A stretch of 64,000 bases of DNA from an uncultured Eubacterium sp. (GCF_937958975.1 NZ_CALGRE010000002.1:13507-77506); one strand, 5' to 3'. Counted from the stretch's first letter, positions 37,519 through 46,281 are shown. Notes: generated by a model not told the origin, from the letters alone. A program made the numbers and translations.

Positions 37519-38289
37519 TTATTCTGCTGTGATATATTTATCAAGAATCTTCTGAACTTCTCCACTATCGATAAGTTCCTTTAATGCATTATTAATCTTG
37601 TCCTTTAATTCTGTATTATCCTTTGCAATTGCAATAGCATAATCTTCTGTTACATATTCTGTATCAAGAATCTTAAGCCCCTCATTTGCCTTAACAAACT
37701 CTTTTGCAGGCTCATTGTCGATTACAACACAATCAATCTTTCCACTAACCAATGCCTGAACCGCATCTGCTCCTTTATTGTACTGCTCAACTGTTCCAAG
37801 TCCCTTGCTCTGAATGTCATCTGTACAGTAAATATCTCCGGTAGTTCCCATCTGAACACCTATTTTATTTTTTGCACCCTTTTTGAATAAATCATCTGCT
37901 GTCTTAATATCTGAACCTTCTTTTACAATGATAACCTGTACTCCTGTTGCATAAGAATCAGTAAAATCAACACTTTCCTGTCTTTCCGGTGTCACTGTCA
38001 TTCCTGCAATTCCGATATCAGCTTTTCCGGCTGTGATAGATGGTATAATTGAATCAAAATTGATATTACTAATCACAAGTTCCATATCAAGCTTATCTGC
38101 TATCGCCTGAGCAATGTCAACATCGATACCTATAACTTTCTCTCCTTCCATATATTCATATGGTGGAAACTCTGCGTTTGTTGCCATAGTAAGTTTTGGT
38201 TTCTTTTCTTCTGAACCGGCACTGCCACATGCGCATAATAAAGATGTGCAAAGAACAAGCGCCATTGCTAATGAAATAATTTTCTTCAT
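37519..38289 (-). CDS. Polar amino acid-binding lipoprotein
   Basis: Family-3 solute-binding protein of 256 residues with lipobox LCAC. It has the normal lobe order: TMATNAEFPPYEYMEGE, then GIDVDIAQAIADKL, GIAGMTVTPERQESVDFTD and later IGVQMGTTGDIY. The ATG at 38289 has GAGGAGG upstream; a longer frame to 38352 lacks one. Ligand is a polar amino acid, not further defined. Confidence 0.94.
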   Translation of the reverse strand: MKKIISLAMALVLCTSLLCACGSAGSEEKKPKLTMATNAEFPPYEYMEGEKVIGIDVDIAQAIADKLDMELVISNINFDSIIPSITAGKADIGIAGMTVTPERQESVDFTDSYATGVQVIIVKEGSDIKTADDLFKKGAKNKIGVQMGTTGDIYCTDDIQSKGLGTVEQYNKGADAVQALVSGKIDCVVIDNEPAKEFVKANEGLKILDTEYVTEDYAIAIAKDNTELKDKINNALKELIDSGEVQKILDKYITAE

Positions 38290-38394
38290 TTCATGCCTCC
38301 TCTTATTTTTATTCTGTGTTTTCATTGGTTTTCTATAAAATAACACTTTCATAATTATACATAATTTTGAATATTATTTCAACATAAAAACAAA

Positions 38395-38416
38395 GAGTTC
38401 GCAAGCGAACCCTCTC
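38395..38416 (-). terminator. Terminator of the DUF3990/HTH operon
   Basis: Stem AGAG(G)GTTCGC/GCGAACTCT with a TT loop, followed by TTTGTTTTT on the minus strand. A second small hairpin, AAATTC/GAATTT with a T run, lies at 38426-38448. Confidence 0.65.
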
Positions 38417-38497
38417 GTAAAGCACAAATTCGTAAGAATTTTTTTTTGCACCTCTGCTAAGTAGCAACTATTATGATATGGATAATACTTATAAATG

Positions 38498-39139
38498 CTA
38501 CACTTTTTCCATCAAATCTTCCACATTACAGTAAAGTACACGTGCTAATATAACCAAATATTCAGCCTTTGCTTTATTTATATCCCTCTGTCTTTGCTCA
38601 TACTGTTGAATCGTTCTTACTGCTATTCCTGTCAATTCCGCCAACTTACTCTGACTTATTCCCAATTTTTTTCTTCTAATTTTTAGATTTGTTTCTTTCT
38701 TTGTCTCCCAATATAATTCATTCATTTTATCTACAAAATGTCTGACATCCATTTCATGATATGGAGAATATAATTTCAATATTTTTTTAATCGGAACATA
38801 TTTTATTATTTCTGCAAACGATAAACCCGTATACCATTGATAATACGCTAGTGCCCAACCAAGCCAATATTCCTTGCTTTTATTCATGGTATACTGCGGT
38901 TCAATTCTCAACGAAAGTTTTCCTGTTTCATCCAGAATATCATATGCGAGTTCAACTCCTGAATGTCCTGCTACTACGTTAGATTCTCCATGCTCAAACC
39001 GCTTTGCATAAGAAGATTTTATAAACATATCAAAAAATTCTTCTAAATCATACTTTAAATCATAAACGGCATAATCACACATTCGGGCTAATGATTTTCT
39101 TGCACTCTCCAAATATATTTTATCGTAAGCGTTCATCAT
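38498..39139 (-). CDS. HTH protein paired with DUF3990, probable antitoxin
   Basis: A 213-residue protein in two parts. The N-terminal 140 residues (YDLKYDLEEFFDMFIKS, GWALAYYQWYTGLSFAEI) resemble no family I can name with confidence. The C-terminal part is a Cro/C1-type HTH: RRKKLGISQSKLAELTGIAV, then RTIQQYEQRQRDINKAK. It overlaps the upstream DUF3990 gene by 20 bp, so the two are translated together. By analogy with toxin-antitoxin pairs the HTH would repress the promoter at 39828-39856 and the other domain would neutralise the partner. Confidence 0.75.
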   Translation of the reverse strand: MMNAYDKIYLESARKSLARMCDYAVYDLKYDLEEFFDMFIKSSYAKRFEHGESNVVAGHSGVELAYDILDETGKLSLRIEPQYTMNKSKEYWLGWALAYYQWYTGLSFAEIIKYVPIKKILKLYSPYHEMDVRHFVDKMNELYWETKKETNLKIRRKKLGISQSKLAELTGIAVRTIQQYEQRQRDINKAKAEYLVILARVLYCNVEDLMEKV

Positions 39140-39791
39140 TACTTTTCATCTCCTCATCAATTATGTTTATTATATAAATATCCCCTTTTTTACGCTTATT
39201 TCTTTCAATATTAAAATATTCTCTTCTCGCTTCTTTATCACGACTATTCCTCTTTAAAAACCATTCATTACTAAAAGCTATTTCATAATCTAAAAATTTA
39301 ATTTTATTAAACGCTTTTTTACTTTTTAGAACAATCTGTTCTCCTAATTTTCCTAAATACATTGCATTACATAATTGACGATATGATATCACACCATTTA
39401 TAAAGTCCTGTGCAAAGGAAAAATAACTATCATCTGCCCGATATCCTATTATGATGTCTTTGTTTCGATATTCAACTAAGAAATTATTTCTTATGTATTC
39501 TTTCGCCTCAAACCCCAAAGGAGAATTGACTTCAAACTCTCTATTCTCTAATAAAATTGCAAGCCAATGCAACATACAATATTTTTCATCATTTAAATTT
39601 AAAATATCCAAAGAATCTATATTTAGTTCATAAATATTAGCATATCCGTCTTTATCTAACGAAACAGCCCACTCTTTTGCCATATCTATATTTTCTGTGC
39701 AGTAAAATCCATAACCATAATCATTATATTTTTTTCCATAACCATATTGAGGACACTTTATTATATTTTGGGAACCATGATATAGTTTCAT
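39120..39791 (-). CDS. DUF3990 protein, putative ADP-ribosyltransferase-fold toxin
   Basis: A 223-residue protein opening with KLYHGSQNIIKCPQYG and then DYGYGFYCTENIDMAKEWA, the DUF3990 pattern, which resembles the NAD-binding core of ADP-ribosyltransferases (H-Y/F-E type). The C-terminus is rich in Lys/Arg. It starts 6 bases after GGAGA. Codon usage is very AT-rich. It is first in a two-gene operon with an HTH protein, flanked by hairpins, and sits among housekeeping and transport genes, which suggests a mobile accessory module. Toxicity is inferred. Confidence 0.72.
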   Translation of the reverse strand: MKLYHGSQNIIKCPQYGYGKKYNDYGYGFYCTENIDMAKEWAVSLDKDGYANIYELNIDSLDILNLNDEKYCMLHWLAILLENREFEVNSPLGFEAKEYIRNNFLVEYRNKDIIIGYRADDSYFSFAQDFINGVISYRQLCNAMYLGKLGEQIVLKSKKAFNKIKFLDYEIAFSNEWFLKRNSRDKEARREYFNIERNKRKKGDIYIINIIDEEMKSNDERLR

Positions 39792-39827
39792 CCATATTCT
39801 CCTTAAAAATATTACTGTTATATCTTA

Positions 39828-39856
39828 TGTATACTCCTTTGGGAGTATAATGTCAA
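39828..39856 (-). promoter_or_regulatory. Promoter and operator of the DUF3990/HTH pair
   Basis: Minus strand: consensus -35 TTGACA (39856-39851), 17-bp spacer, -10 TATACA (39833-39828). The perfect palindrome TATACTCC-TTTG-GGAGTATA (39830-39849) lies over the spacer and -10, the expected place for an autorepressor. Confidence 0.75.
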
Positions 39857-39906
39857 CATTATATTTGATTATCCCTTATAAAATCAATAAAACAGCAAAA
39901 TAATAT

Positions 39907-39961
39907 GAGAGTATCTCTAAAACGATAGGTCAAACAACCTATACATCTAAGAGATACCCTC
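39907..39961. repeat. Nested intergenic hairpin
   Basis: Outer arms GAGAGTATCTCT/AGAGATACCCTC and inner arms ATAGGT/ACCTAT in the 258-base gap between rlmH and the DUF3990 operon. It could end the rlmH transcript or be the end of a small inserted element. Confidence 0.5.
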
Positions 39962-40049
39962 TATATTTTTTCATATATTCTTTTAAAAAAACTATCCTTA
40001 TTTACTCCAACTCTATCAGTCATTATATATATCTGCCAAAAAACCTCAT

Positions 40050-40529
40050 TTACTTATGATACGGCTCATGATGTATAATTCTATAACTTCTATATATCTG
40101 TTCTAATAATATTACACGCATTAACTGATGTGGAAACGTCATTTTGGAAAAACTCAGTTTTAAATCTGCCCTATCCGATACATTCTTATGAAGCCCTAAA
40201 GAACCTCCAATCACAAAGACAATATGGCTCGTTCCACCAATTCCCAAAGAATCAATCTTTTTTGCCAATTCTACTGAATCCAACATCTTTCCCTGTATTT
40301 CAAGAGTAATTACATATTCCTCTCCAGTAATATGCTTTAAGATTCTCTCTGATTCCTTTTGTTTTATCAGATTCATCTCTGTTTCTGTACTGTTTTCTGT
40401 CGTTTTTTCGTCCGCAACCTGGATGATTTCCAATTTACAATACCTAGACAGTCTTTTCGCATATTCTTCAATTGCCTGTATATAAAACTTTTCTTTAATT
40501 TTTCCAACGCACAATACTGTAATTTTCAT
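40050..40529 (-). CDS. rlmH: 23S rRNA pseudouridine-1915 N3-methyltransferase
   Basis: SPOUT-class methyltransferase of 159 residues, the usual length. Landmarks: MKITVLCVGKIKEKFY, EYVITLEIQGKMLDSVE, the SAM knot FVIGGSLGLHKNV, and the C-terminal LLEQIYRSYRIIHHEPYHK. It methylates m3-pseudouridine 1915 in helix 69 of the ribosome. Confidence 0.97.
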   Translation of the reverse strand: MKITVLCVGKIKEKFYIQAIEEYAKRLSRYCKLEIIQVADEKTTENSTETEMNLIKQKESERILKHITGEEYVITLEIQGKMLDSVELAKKIDSLGIGGTSHIVFVIGGSLGLHKNVSDRADLKLSFSKMTFPHQLMRVILLEQIYRSYRIIHHEPYHK

Positions 40530-40581
40530 ATTAAAACTGTTCCATAAAATTATGTGATGATTTATCGATGAAATGCCTATA

Positions 40582-41368
40582 CTATTTTTTCACTTTCACT
40601 CGTTTGGCATTTGACCATTTTCCTCGATATTCTTTTTTATTCACAATTTTTATTGCTCTCGCTCTTACATAGAGTTTTTTCTTATTTTTTATTTTTTTAC
40701 TCTTTATCGTAAACTTTGCCTTTTTAACTGTCTTTCTTACCAAAACTTTTTTAAATTTTTTTGATTTTGATATCTGAATCTGATATTTACTCACTCCGGA
40801 TATCTTTTTCAAAGAAATCTTTATCTTAGTATTTCTATATTTTTTAGTCGCTTTTTTACACCTTGTTTTTGCTACTTTAACCGTTCTTGCCGATGTTTCA
40901 ACAGGTTTTACCGGTTTATTCAGTTTCTCAGTTGTCGTTTCTTCATTCTCCGGTTCTTTTGTAGTTTCCACTGGTTTTACTTTATTTCCATAAGAAATGC
41001 CACATAATTGTGACATTACCTGTAGCACTAATTCCGGTATTATATTTATTTGTAACTGTATTTTCTCCTACAAGAACTATTTTTAATTCATCAAGCTGAA
41101 ATGATATACATCCTCCGGAATAACCTAAAATTTCAGTAATTTCCGCATTATTCAAGGTCAAAGTTGACGTGTCATTGTCAAACTTTGCGGTTCCCTTTCC
41201 GCACTGAATTTCACTCTTTTCTTCAGAAAATTGTTCCCCATTTACTGTCAATGAATAAACCGAAGCATTTTCTTCATTCGTATTTTCTTCTGCAAATGCA
41301 ATATTTGTAACACTTGCAAATACCATACTTGTACTCAATAAAAGTGCCAAACCTTTTTTTAATCTCAT
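40582..41368 (-). pseudogene. Frameshifted secreted repeat protein
   Basis: Two overlapping frames look like one broken gene. The first (41368 to 40982) starts at an ATG with GGGAG upstream and encodes a signal peptide ending AFAEE, then one surface-repeat module (SLTVNGEQFSEEKSEIQCG, TLTLNNAEI, ISFQLDELKIVLVGENTV), and stops soon after ATGNVTI. The second frame (up to 41028, to 40582) has no signal and carries a Thr/Glu/Pro linker and a lysine-rich FN3-like module of the kind seen at the end of secreted Lachnospiraceae proteins. A shift near 41000-41020, possibly with a deletion of further repeats, joins them. A sequencing error remains possible. Confidence 0.72.
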
Positions 41369-41464
41369 AAAAAATCTCCCTTCACATTTGTAAATCAATA
41401 CTGTTTTATTATATTTTATCATAAAAAATATACGGTGAAAGTGTCCATTTTTTATTATAGTCTC

Positions 41465-42250
41465 TTATCCCTGATTATATCGATTCAAAAACTGTTTCGT
41501 TCTCTCTTCTTTCGGAGAATTAATGACCTGTTTTGCTTCTCCCTGCTCGACAATGACGCCCTGGTCCATAAAAATCACAGTATCAGCTACATCTCTGGCA
41601 AACGCCATTTCATGGGTAACAATAATCATCGTCGTATTTTCTTCGGCAAGCCCTCTGATTACCTTTAGCACTTCCCCTGTAAGCTCAGGGTCCAATGCAG
41701 ACGTAGGTTCATCAAAACAAAGAATATCCGGCTGAAGCGCCAATGCTCTTGCGATAGCCACGCGTTGCTGCTGACCACCTGATAGCTGATGTGGATAATG
41801 ATCCATACGGTCTGCCAGTCCCATTCTCGCTAAAAGTTCTTTACCATGCTCCTCAATCTGTACTAAAATTTCTTTTTTGTTCTGTTTAAAATCTTCCCTC
41901 TCCTGGGCAAGTAATCTTTCGGCAAGCATCACATTTTCGAGCGCCGTATACTGTGGAAAAAGATTGAATGACTGAAATACCATTCCGAAATGCAAACGTT
42001 TCTTTCGCAAATCTTTATCTTTTTTCGAACTTTTAAAACTTGCATCAAACAGTTTTTCACCTTTTACATCAATTGTTCCTCCATTCGGTGTCTCTAAAAA
42101 ATTCAGACATCTCAGCAATGTCGTTTTTCCCGAACCTGACGAACCAATAATAGCTAACGTCTGTCCTTCCTCAAGGTCAAAACTAATATCTTTCAATACT
42201 TTGGTGCTGCCAAAATGTTTTTCAATATTTTTCACTTCTAAAACTGCCAT
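41465..42250 (-). CDS. Polar amino acid ABC importer ATPase, second system
   Basis: A 261-residue ATPase with GSSGSGKTTLLR, VFQSFNLFPQYTAL, LSGGQQQRVAIARAL and ILCFDEPTSALDPEL. It carries a 20-residue insertion after the Q-loop (LAQEREDFKQNKKEI) that the paralogue at 35947 lacks. It is last in the operon with the permease and the permuted binding protein. Confidence 0.95.
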   Translation of the reverse strand: MAVLEVKNIEKHFGSTKVLKDISFDLEEGQTLAIIGSSGSGKTTLLRCLNFLETPNGGTIDVKGEKLFDASFKSSKKDKDLRKKRLHFGMVFQSFNLFPQYTALENVMLAERLLAQEREDFKQNKKEILVQIEEHGKELLARMGLADRMDHYPHQLSGGQQQRVAIARALALQPDILCFDEPTSALDPELTGEVLKVIRGLAEENTTMIIVTHEMAFARDVADTVIFMDQGVIVEQGEAKQVINSPKEERTKQFLNRYNQG

Positions 42251-42264
42251 TTCTAAGCACCTCC

Positions 42265-42921
42265 TTATTTAAAATAATCCAATCTTTTTTCTATGTAACT
42301 AAATAATAACGTAAGTATTCCTACAAATACCAAATAAAATACACCTGTATAGAACAGAGGCCATGTGATTCCATCCGATTTCATAAAAGCAAATCCGGTA
42401 AATGTTAGTTCATAAGCTGCTATAATTCTTGCAAGAGAAGTGTCCTTAACTAAAGTGATGATTTCATTTGACATCGGTGGAACAATTCTTTTAATCATCT
42501 GTAAGAGTGTTATTTTAAAGAATATCTGTGTTTTCGTCATTCCAAGCACCTGCCCAGCTTCTCTCTGACCAGCCGGAACCCCTTCAATTCCGCCTCTATA
42601 GATTACTGAAAAATAACAGGAATAATTTATTGCGAATGCTACAACAGTAGCCATAATTCGCCCTGACTCATCTCCACTCCATATATTATGTCCAAGCCAG
42701 AGTCCCGGTCCATAAAAAATAATAATGAGCTGTAACATAAGCGGTGTTCCTCTGATAATCCATACAAACACCTGTACAAAATATCTTATTACTTTCAGTT
42801 TGCTCATCGCACCAAAGGCAATCAATAAACCAAGCGGCAATGCGAACAAAAGAGTCAGGACAAAAATTTCTATCGTCGTCCCAAGTCCACTTAATAGTAA
42901 CTGCGTTACTTCCCAAAACAT
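42265..42921 (-). CDS. Polar amino acid ABC importer permease, second system
   Basis: A 218-residue HisM-type permease with IIRGTPLMLQLIIIFYG and the ATPase loop AGQREAGQVLGMTKTQIF. About five membrane helices. It starts 90 bp after the binding-protein gene, with a hairpin in between, and 14 bp before the ATPase gene. Confidence 0.94.
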   Translation of the reverse strand: MFWEVTQLLLSGLGTTIEIFVLTLLFALPLGLLIAFGAMSKLKVIRYFVQVFVWIIRGTPLMLQLIIIFYGPGLWLGHNIWSGDESGRIMATVVAFAINYSCYFSVIYRGGIEGVPAGQREAGQVLGMTKTQIFFKITLLQMIKRIVPPMSNEIITLVKDTSLARIIAAYELTFTGFAFMKSDGITWPLFYTGVFYLVFVGILTLLFSYIEKRLDYFK

Positions 42922-42956
42922 ATGATTTCTCCCTTACCAGTTCTTTTTAGCAACAT

Positions 42957-42985
42957 AAGGCAGAGAGCTTTGAACCCTCTGCCTT
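42957..42985 (-). promoter_or_regulatory. Intra-operon hairpin between binding protein and permease
   Basis: Stem AAGGCAGAG/CTCTGCCTT with an 11-base loop and no T run on the minus strand. It has the same position as the hairpin at 37471-37505. Confidence 0.6.
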
Positions 42986-43010
42986 TACTTACTATTTAAT
43001 TCTTTTATTA

Positions 43011-43811
43011 TTACTTAGATGGAACAACGACAACCTGTGCATTGTTACAATAAGCATTTGTACAATCCATTGCATTCTTTACTTCATCCGTTAATGTCAT
43101 ACCATTCCAGACAACATCAAGATTCTTGGAATCTAATTCCATTGCCTTTGTATCCCAATCAATTACTACAAATTTAACTTTTACTCCTAACTTTTCTGCT
43201 AGAAGTGAAGCCATATCTGCATCAAATCCAATCCAATTCTTATCTTTGTCCTGATAATCCATTGGCTCAAATTCTGTAATACCTACAACTAAATCACCTT
43301 TTTCTTTGATATACTCTACATCACTGTCACTTTTTGCTGCCTCATACTGACATTCCTTCTGCTCCACTAATGCTTCCTGTACTCCATACTTTTCTGCAAC
43401 CTTTTTCATTTCTCCGGTACTATATGTATCTGCCAAAAAAGCATTAATATATGATACTAAATCTGAACCTTTTCTACATCCAATACCATATTCCTCTGTT
43501 GTAAGCTGGTCCGTATATTTCAGGTCAGGATAACTTGTTCCTTCCCCAATCATAGCTCCAGCCATAAGTAAATCAATAATAGCCGCATCTGATGTACCGG
43601 ATTTTACTTCCATCAGAGCATCTGCCTGTGAAGTCACAGAATTAATCTTCCATTTCTTTTCCTTAGCAACTTTTTCTCCGGCTGAACCCGACTCTACAGC
43701 ATAAACTTTCTTTTCTTCCTTAGATGCATCTCCTGATTTACTTCCGCATCCGGCTAAGCATAAAGTTGCTGCCATAGCAACTGATAACAATAAAGCAATT
43801 TTCTTCTTCAT
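43011..43811 (-). CDS. Amino acid-binding lipoprotein with swapped lobe order (circular permutation)
   Basis: A 266-residue lipoprotein with lipobox LAGC (Cys22). Residues about 36-150 (YAVESGSAGEKVAKE, DALMEVKSGTSDAAIID, EEYGIGCRKGSDLV, MKKVAEKYGV) match the half that is normally C-terminal in family-3 binding proteins. Residues 173-266 (DLVVGITEFEPMDYQDK, GFDADMASLLAEKLGVKV, WNGMTLTDEVKNAMDCT, AQVVVVPSK) match the half that is normally N-terminal and includes the amino acid carboxylate site. So the lobes appear in reverse order while both are complete. The gene has a consensus promoter and a normal operon, so it is presumably functional. The protein at 37519-38289 provides a direct control with the usual order. 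Confidence 0.88.
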   Translation of the reverse strand: MKKKIALLLSVAMAATLCLAGCGSKSGDASKEEKKVYAVESGSAGEKVAKEKKWKINSVTSQADALMEVKSGTSDAAIIDLLMAGAMIGEGTSYPDLKYTDQLTTEEYGIGCRKGSDLVSYINAFLADTYSTGEMKKVAEKYGVQEALVEQKECQYEAAKSDSDVEYIKEKGDLVVGITEFEPMDYQDKDKNWIGFDADMASLLAEKLGVKVKFVVIDWDTKAMELDSKNLDVVWNGMTLTDEVKNAMDCTNAYCNNAQVVVVPSK

Positions 43812-43872
43812 TTTTTCTCTCCTTTTTTATTAAATATAGTGTACTGCCACTTTACCACACTAAACTAAGCAA

Positions 43873-43901
43873 AATATACCATAATCACACCACAATGTCA
43901 A
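43873..43901 (-). promoter_or_regulatory. Promoter of the second amino acid importer
   Basis: Minus strand: -35 TTGACA (43901-43896), 17-bp spacer, -10 TATATT (43878-43873). A TAGTGT/ACACTA inverted repeat downstream of the -10 could be an operator. Confidence 0.75.
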
Positions 43902-44007
43902 ACTCTCGAAGGAATCTGCTATACCGTTTTAAAACGAGAAGTTACTTGTGATAACGTGCTTATTGTTATATAATTATATAAAATAGTATATTGAAAGGAG
44001 TATGCTT

Positions 44008-44607
44008 ATGGAAGAAAACACAAATGTTAAAACCGACACATCACCCGAAAATGCTATGACAAATAATATTGAGGTGGAAGAAATGGACGAAAAAACTTCT
44101 ACAGACCATTTATATGATTTCATAGACAATGACGTTCCATCTTTTGTACGTTTATCTGATAAATACAATGATATCATATCCTCTGCTTCAACCATGCTTT
44201 TTGTAGGTATTGCAGGACTCTTATTTATGATATTGGTATTCGCTGAAATCATTCCTCTTCCACTTAGTTCTGAAACAGCCTGGCTGTTTAATACGATTAT
44301 GGGAGGTGTATTTATTATATTTATCGTTGCAGGCATTGTCTCTTTTATGCATGCAAAACAAGTTAAAATTGATGCTGAAGAGGAAGACAATCTTATCAAA
44401 AACATTTTATCATGGGCAGACGAAAATTTAACAATTCAACAAATAGACAATGATTTAGATTTATCCCAGTCAATGGAATTGCTTTATTTTAACCGTGCCG
44501 ACAAAATAAAAGAAGCGCTTATGCATGAATTTGAAAACGCAGACGAATCCTTAATCTACGAATATACAGAACAAATATATCAAAAACTATATGAGACAGA
44601 AGAATAA
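44008..44607 (+). CDS. Unknown two-helix membrane protein
   Basis: A 199-residue protein I do not recognise. An acidic N-terminal region (1-55) precedes two membrane helices (ASTMLFVGIAGLLFMILVF and IMGGVFIIFIVAGIVSFM), then an acidic helical tail. With both ends acidic and a short loop between the helices, the termini are probably cytoplasmic. AAAGGAG fits the ATG at 44008 better than the one at 44002. It is monocistronic, between a divergent importer promoter and a terminator. Confidence 0.8.
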   Translation: MEENTNVKTDTSPENAMTNNIEVEEMDEKTSTDHLYDFIDNDVPSFVRLSDKYNDIISSASTMLFVGIAGLLFMILVFAEIIPLPLSSETAWLFNTIMGGVFIIFIVAGIVSFMHAKQVKIDAEEEDNLIKNILSWADENLTIQQIDNDLDLSQSMELLYFNRADKIKEALMHEFENADESLIYEYTEQIYQKLYETEE

Positions 44608-44622
44608 AATATCTAAATTAGT

Positions 44623-44676
44623 AAACATCAAAAAATCCCAATGCATGAATAATTGCATTGGGATTTTTTGATGTTT
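44623..44676. terminator. Bidirectional terminator
   Basis: Perfect 23-bp stem (44623-44645 and 44654-44676) with A- and T-rich ends between convergent genes. Confidence 0.92.
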
Positions 44677-44679
44677 AAA

Positions 44680-45420
44680 TCACTGATTCAAGTCGGGCAA
44701 ATTAGAAACGTACTCTTTAAATAAATTCCAACTCCCTTTCTTTAAATCAAATATGTCTTCGTTATATTCATTTATAATATTGCCATCAATAAGAAAAACA
44801 TCTATTCCAAGTTGTCTCGCACACATATCCTCGTGTACGTCATTTCCTACCATCAGGCAATCTTCCGGGTCCTTGTCAATTGCTTTTAATATGTATCTAT
44901 AATAATTCAAATTCGGTTTTGCATAGCATGAATTTTCATATGTCGTTATCAATCTAAAATCTGAAACATCTACCCCTGTCCATGACAACCGTTCTAAAAT
45001 GGCAATTTCCGGAAATATAGGATTTGTGGCAACTACAAGCTGATATCCCTTATTTTTTAATATCTCAACACTCTCTGCCACCGTATCGACAGCATGTGTC
45101 ACATACCTTGCCACTCCAAAATCTTCTTTATAAAATTTTGTGATTTCTTTTTCTAATTTTCTTTTTACTTTTGATTCCATTTTTCCATTGCCATCTGTCA
45201 TAAAATTCTCAAAAGCTTTCCAGAAACATTCTTCATTTGTGATAAGACCGTCATTTTGAACCATGGCCTTCTCTCCCACCCACAAAGCCGCAATAATTTT
45301 TTTTGCATCGTAACCGGCAGTATCGAGCCTGTTGCTTAATAAAAGCATATATGTATCTGTAAATTCCTTCATATCCATTGGAAGCAATGTTCCATCCAAA
45401 TCAAAAAGTACCGTATTCAT
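44680..45420 (-). CDS. HAD-superfamily hydrolase
   Basis: A 246-residue HAD phosphatase. Motif I is FDLDGTLLP (Asp6/Asp8), motif II is VVATNP, the conserved lysine is in CYAKPNLNYY, and motif IV is MVGNDVHEDMCAR. A helical cap lies between motifs I and II. Substrate unknown. It is 26 bp downstream of yebC. Confidence 0.9.
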   Translation of the reverse strand: MNTVLFDLDGTLLPMDMKEFTDTYMLLLSNRLDTAGYDAKKIIAALWVGEKAMVQNDGLITNEECFWKAFENFMTDGNGKMESKVKRKLEKEITKFYKEDFGVARYVTHAVDTVAESVEILKNKGYQLVVATNPIFPEIAILERLSWTGVDVSDFRLITTYENSCYAKPNLNYYRYILKAIDKDPEDCLMVGNDVHEDMCARQLGIDVFLIDGNIINEYNEDIFDLKKGSWNLFKEYVSNLPDLNQ

Positions 45421-45446
45421 TCTTTATCCTATATTATTCTAATAAA

Positions 45447-46175
45447 TTATTCATCCCAGTTATGATATACCTGCTGAACATCTTCATCTTCATCTAATCT
45501 GTCAATAATAATGTTCATTTTCTTAATCGCTTCCTCATCCGTCAATGCCACATAATTCTGTGGAATCATTGTCACCTCTGCCTCTGCCATTTTTACACCG
45601 GCCTGTTCTAAGGTTTCACGCACATTGCTAAATTCTTCCGGTGCAGTAATAATCTCATAGCTATCTTCTTCATCTGCAAAATCTTCTGCTCCTGCATCAA
45701 TTGACATCATCATCAGTTCATCGGAATCCATATCACACTCTTCTTTATCTATAATAATCTGACCTTTCTCATCAAACATATATGATACACATCCCTGTGC
45801 TCCGACATTTCCGCTTCCCTTTGTAAAACAGTTTCTTACATTCGCAGCTGTCCTATTTCTGTTGTCTGTAAGAGCATCTACAATAATCGCAATGCCGTTT
45901 GGCCCATAGCCCTCATATCTTACTGTCTCATAATTAATGGCACTCGCATTCCCTGCTGCCTTTTTAATGCCCCTTTCAATGGTATCATTTGGCATATTGT
46001 TTGCTTTTGCTTTTGCAATAACATCTCTCAATTTACTGTTGTTATTTGGGTCTGCTCCACCCTCTTTTACTGCAACTGCAATTTCCTTACCTATTATCGT
46101 AAACATTTTGCCTTTCGCAGCATCATTTTTTTCTTTCTTATGTTTAATATTCGCAAATTTTGAATGTCCTGACAT
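45447..46175 (-). CDS. yebC: YebC/TACO1-family protein
   Basis: A 242-residue YebC/PmpR protein with the invariant MSGHSKFANIKHKKEKNDA start and RYEGYGPNGIAIIVDALTDN (read as YEGYGPNGIA and ALTDNRNRTA). Family members act in translation of polyproline stretches or as transcription regulators. Confidence 0.95.
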   Translation of the reverse strand: MSGHSKFANIKHKKEKNDAAKGKMFTIIGKEIAVAVKEGGADPNNNSKLRDVIAKAKANNMPNDTIERGIKKAAGNASAINYETVRYEGYGPNGIAIIVDALTDNRNRTAANVRNCFTKGSGNVGAQGCVSYMFDEKGQIIIDKEECDMDSDELMMMSIDAGAEDFADEEDSYEIITAPEEFSNVRETLEQAGVKMAEAEVTMIPQNYVALTDEEAIKKMNIIIDRLDEDEDVQQVYHNWDE

Positions 46176-46281
46176 AATTACCCTCTCTTCCGTAATCGCT
46201 TTATTTTTCTTTTATCTTTTAATCCAATAGAAAGTTTATCATTTTCTATTTTAATAGTCAACTTGCCCTATTCGCTTTTCT

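Noticed and set aside
39961..40023. A 20-codon frame on the minus strand downstream of rlmH
   Set aside because: It has no ribosome binding site and ends in the hairpin; too little to support a gene.
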